A stretch of DNA of 64,000 bases, taken from positions 793,720 to 857,719 of the forward strand of contig NZ_BMMX01000001.1 in NCBI RefSeq assembly GCF_014646155.1, given 5' to 3'. Under the pieces are notes generated by a model. It saw only the letters and a list, made by a program, of their open reading frames with translations, did not search any database and was not told the origin of the DNA. Each line of letters opens with the position of its first letter. The stretch's first letter is position 1. This document shows positions 63,722 through 64,000 of this stretch, piece after piece. Made by a program: the position numbers and the translations under genes. The DNA comes from Mangrovihabitans endophyticus (GTDB taxonomy: Bacteria; Actinomycetota; Actinomycetes; Mycobacteriales; Micromonosporaceae).

Positions 63722-64000
63722 CGGCCCGGGGTGGCCGGCAGCGCCAGGCTCAGGTATCGCTCACCGTCGCGCATCATCAGGCCGCGGGTGCAGAAGCCGC
63801 TGAGCGCCTCGGTGACCTCGTCGAGCGGCCGGTCCGGGTTCAGCCGGGCGCGGACGGCGGACGGCGTCACCGGGCGGTCGCTGCAGAAGCGGTAGATCCG
63901 TGCCAAGGGGCCGGTGAACGTGTAGGTGCCCGGCTGGGCCGGGTCGCGGGCGTCCTCGATCTGCAGGAAATCCTCCGCGGCGTGGAATGTCAGCGAGGGT
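63718..64000 (-). CDS. C-terminus of probable RiPP-maturation radical SAM protein (partial)
   Basis: Only the last ~93 residues are inside the window; the frame is open to the right edge. The sequence ends GPLARIYRFCSDRP, PSAVRARL, LDEVTEALSGFCTRGLMMRDGERYLSLALP. This resembles the C-terminal helical domain of B12-dependent radical SAM enzymes of RiPP clusters, which typically finish with a LxxxGLM-xxxGRYLSLALP-like tail. The CxxxCxxC and cobalamin motifs would be outside the window. The GTGA overlap with the HExxH gene supports a common pathway. Confidence 0.55.
   Translation of the reverse strand, partial: PSLTFHAAEDFLQIEDARDPAQPGTYTFTGPLARIYRFCSDRPVTPSAVRARLNPDRPLDEVTEALSGFCTRGLMMRDGERYLSLALPATPGR

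Overview
The window is very GC-rich, with short intergenic gaps, frequent 1-4 bp start/stop overlaps (ATGA, GTGA, TGATG) and many GTG starts. Together with the gene content this points to a filamentous actinomycete, perhaps Micromonosporaceae (Actinoplanes-like); the assignment is an inference from style and content. No rRNA, tRNA, insertion sequence, prophage or CRISPR array was recognised.

Layout. (1) 1-4.5 kb: right edge of a type I polyketide cluster, with the end of a thioesterase and a reverse-strand fkbG-H-I-J-K-type cassette for the methoxymalonyl-ACP extender unit. (2) 4.6-16 kb: regulator-linked single genes: LysR opposite a YbaK-like deacylase, a cupin, a DGPF protein with an ECF42-type sigma factor, two mirror-image TetR/NmrA-like reductase pairs with paired operators, a TetR/TetX-like monooxygenase pair and a lipoprotein sulfatase. 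(3) 16.1-18.8 kb: a STAND ATPase with eight 42-residue TPR units. (4) 18.8-39.2 kb: a glycan-utilisation locus. It encodes GH1, a GH36/31-like enzyme, an FAD oxidoreductase, GH84, a tandem metallo-beta-lactamase protein, a LacI repressor, a ROK kinase fused to a GmhA-type isomerase, a GH38 alpha-mannosidase, an unassigned toroid-like protein, and an ABC sugar importer without its ATPase. Five copies (plus one weak) of a palindrome close to TGGTATCGATACCA mark the likely LacI regulon. (5) 39.2-57.3 kb: a low-oxygen redox island with a four-subunit group 3b-like NiFe hydrogenase and its protease, pyruvate:ferredoxin oxidoreductase, an FAD/Fe-S NAD(P)H oxidoreductase, two universal stress proteins, two Acg-like nitroreductases, a CBS-BON protein and a three-gene proton-translocating transhydrogenase. 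These functions resemble mycobacterial DosR regulons, and GGGAC/GTCCC-like dyads occur at promoters. (6) 57.5-64 kb: a Ser/Thr kinase with an extracytoplasmic domain, a lipoprotein, an AfsR-type SARP regulator, an HExxH protein and the C-terminus of a probable RiPP-maturation radical SAM enzyme, so a RiPP cluster probably begins at the right edge.

How the parts work together. In region 4 the solute-binding protein and permeases import an oligosaccharide, the glycosidases open it, the ROK-SIS fusion would phosphorylate and isomerise a released sugar, and LacI represses the set until its inducer appears. In region 5 hydrogenase, PFOR, the FAD/Fe-S enzyme and transhydrogenase connect H2, pyruvate, ferredoxin, NADH and NADPH, which suits survival under hypoxia. 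The most unusual items are the ROK-SIS fusion with an internal Shine-Dalgarno/ATG exactly at the SIS boundary, and the tandem MBL protein co-transcribed with the LacI gene.
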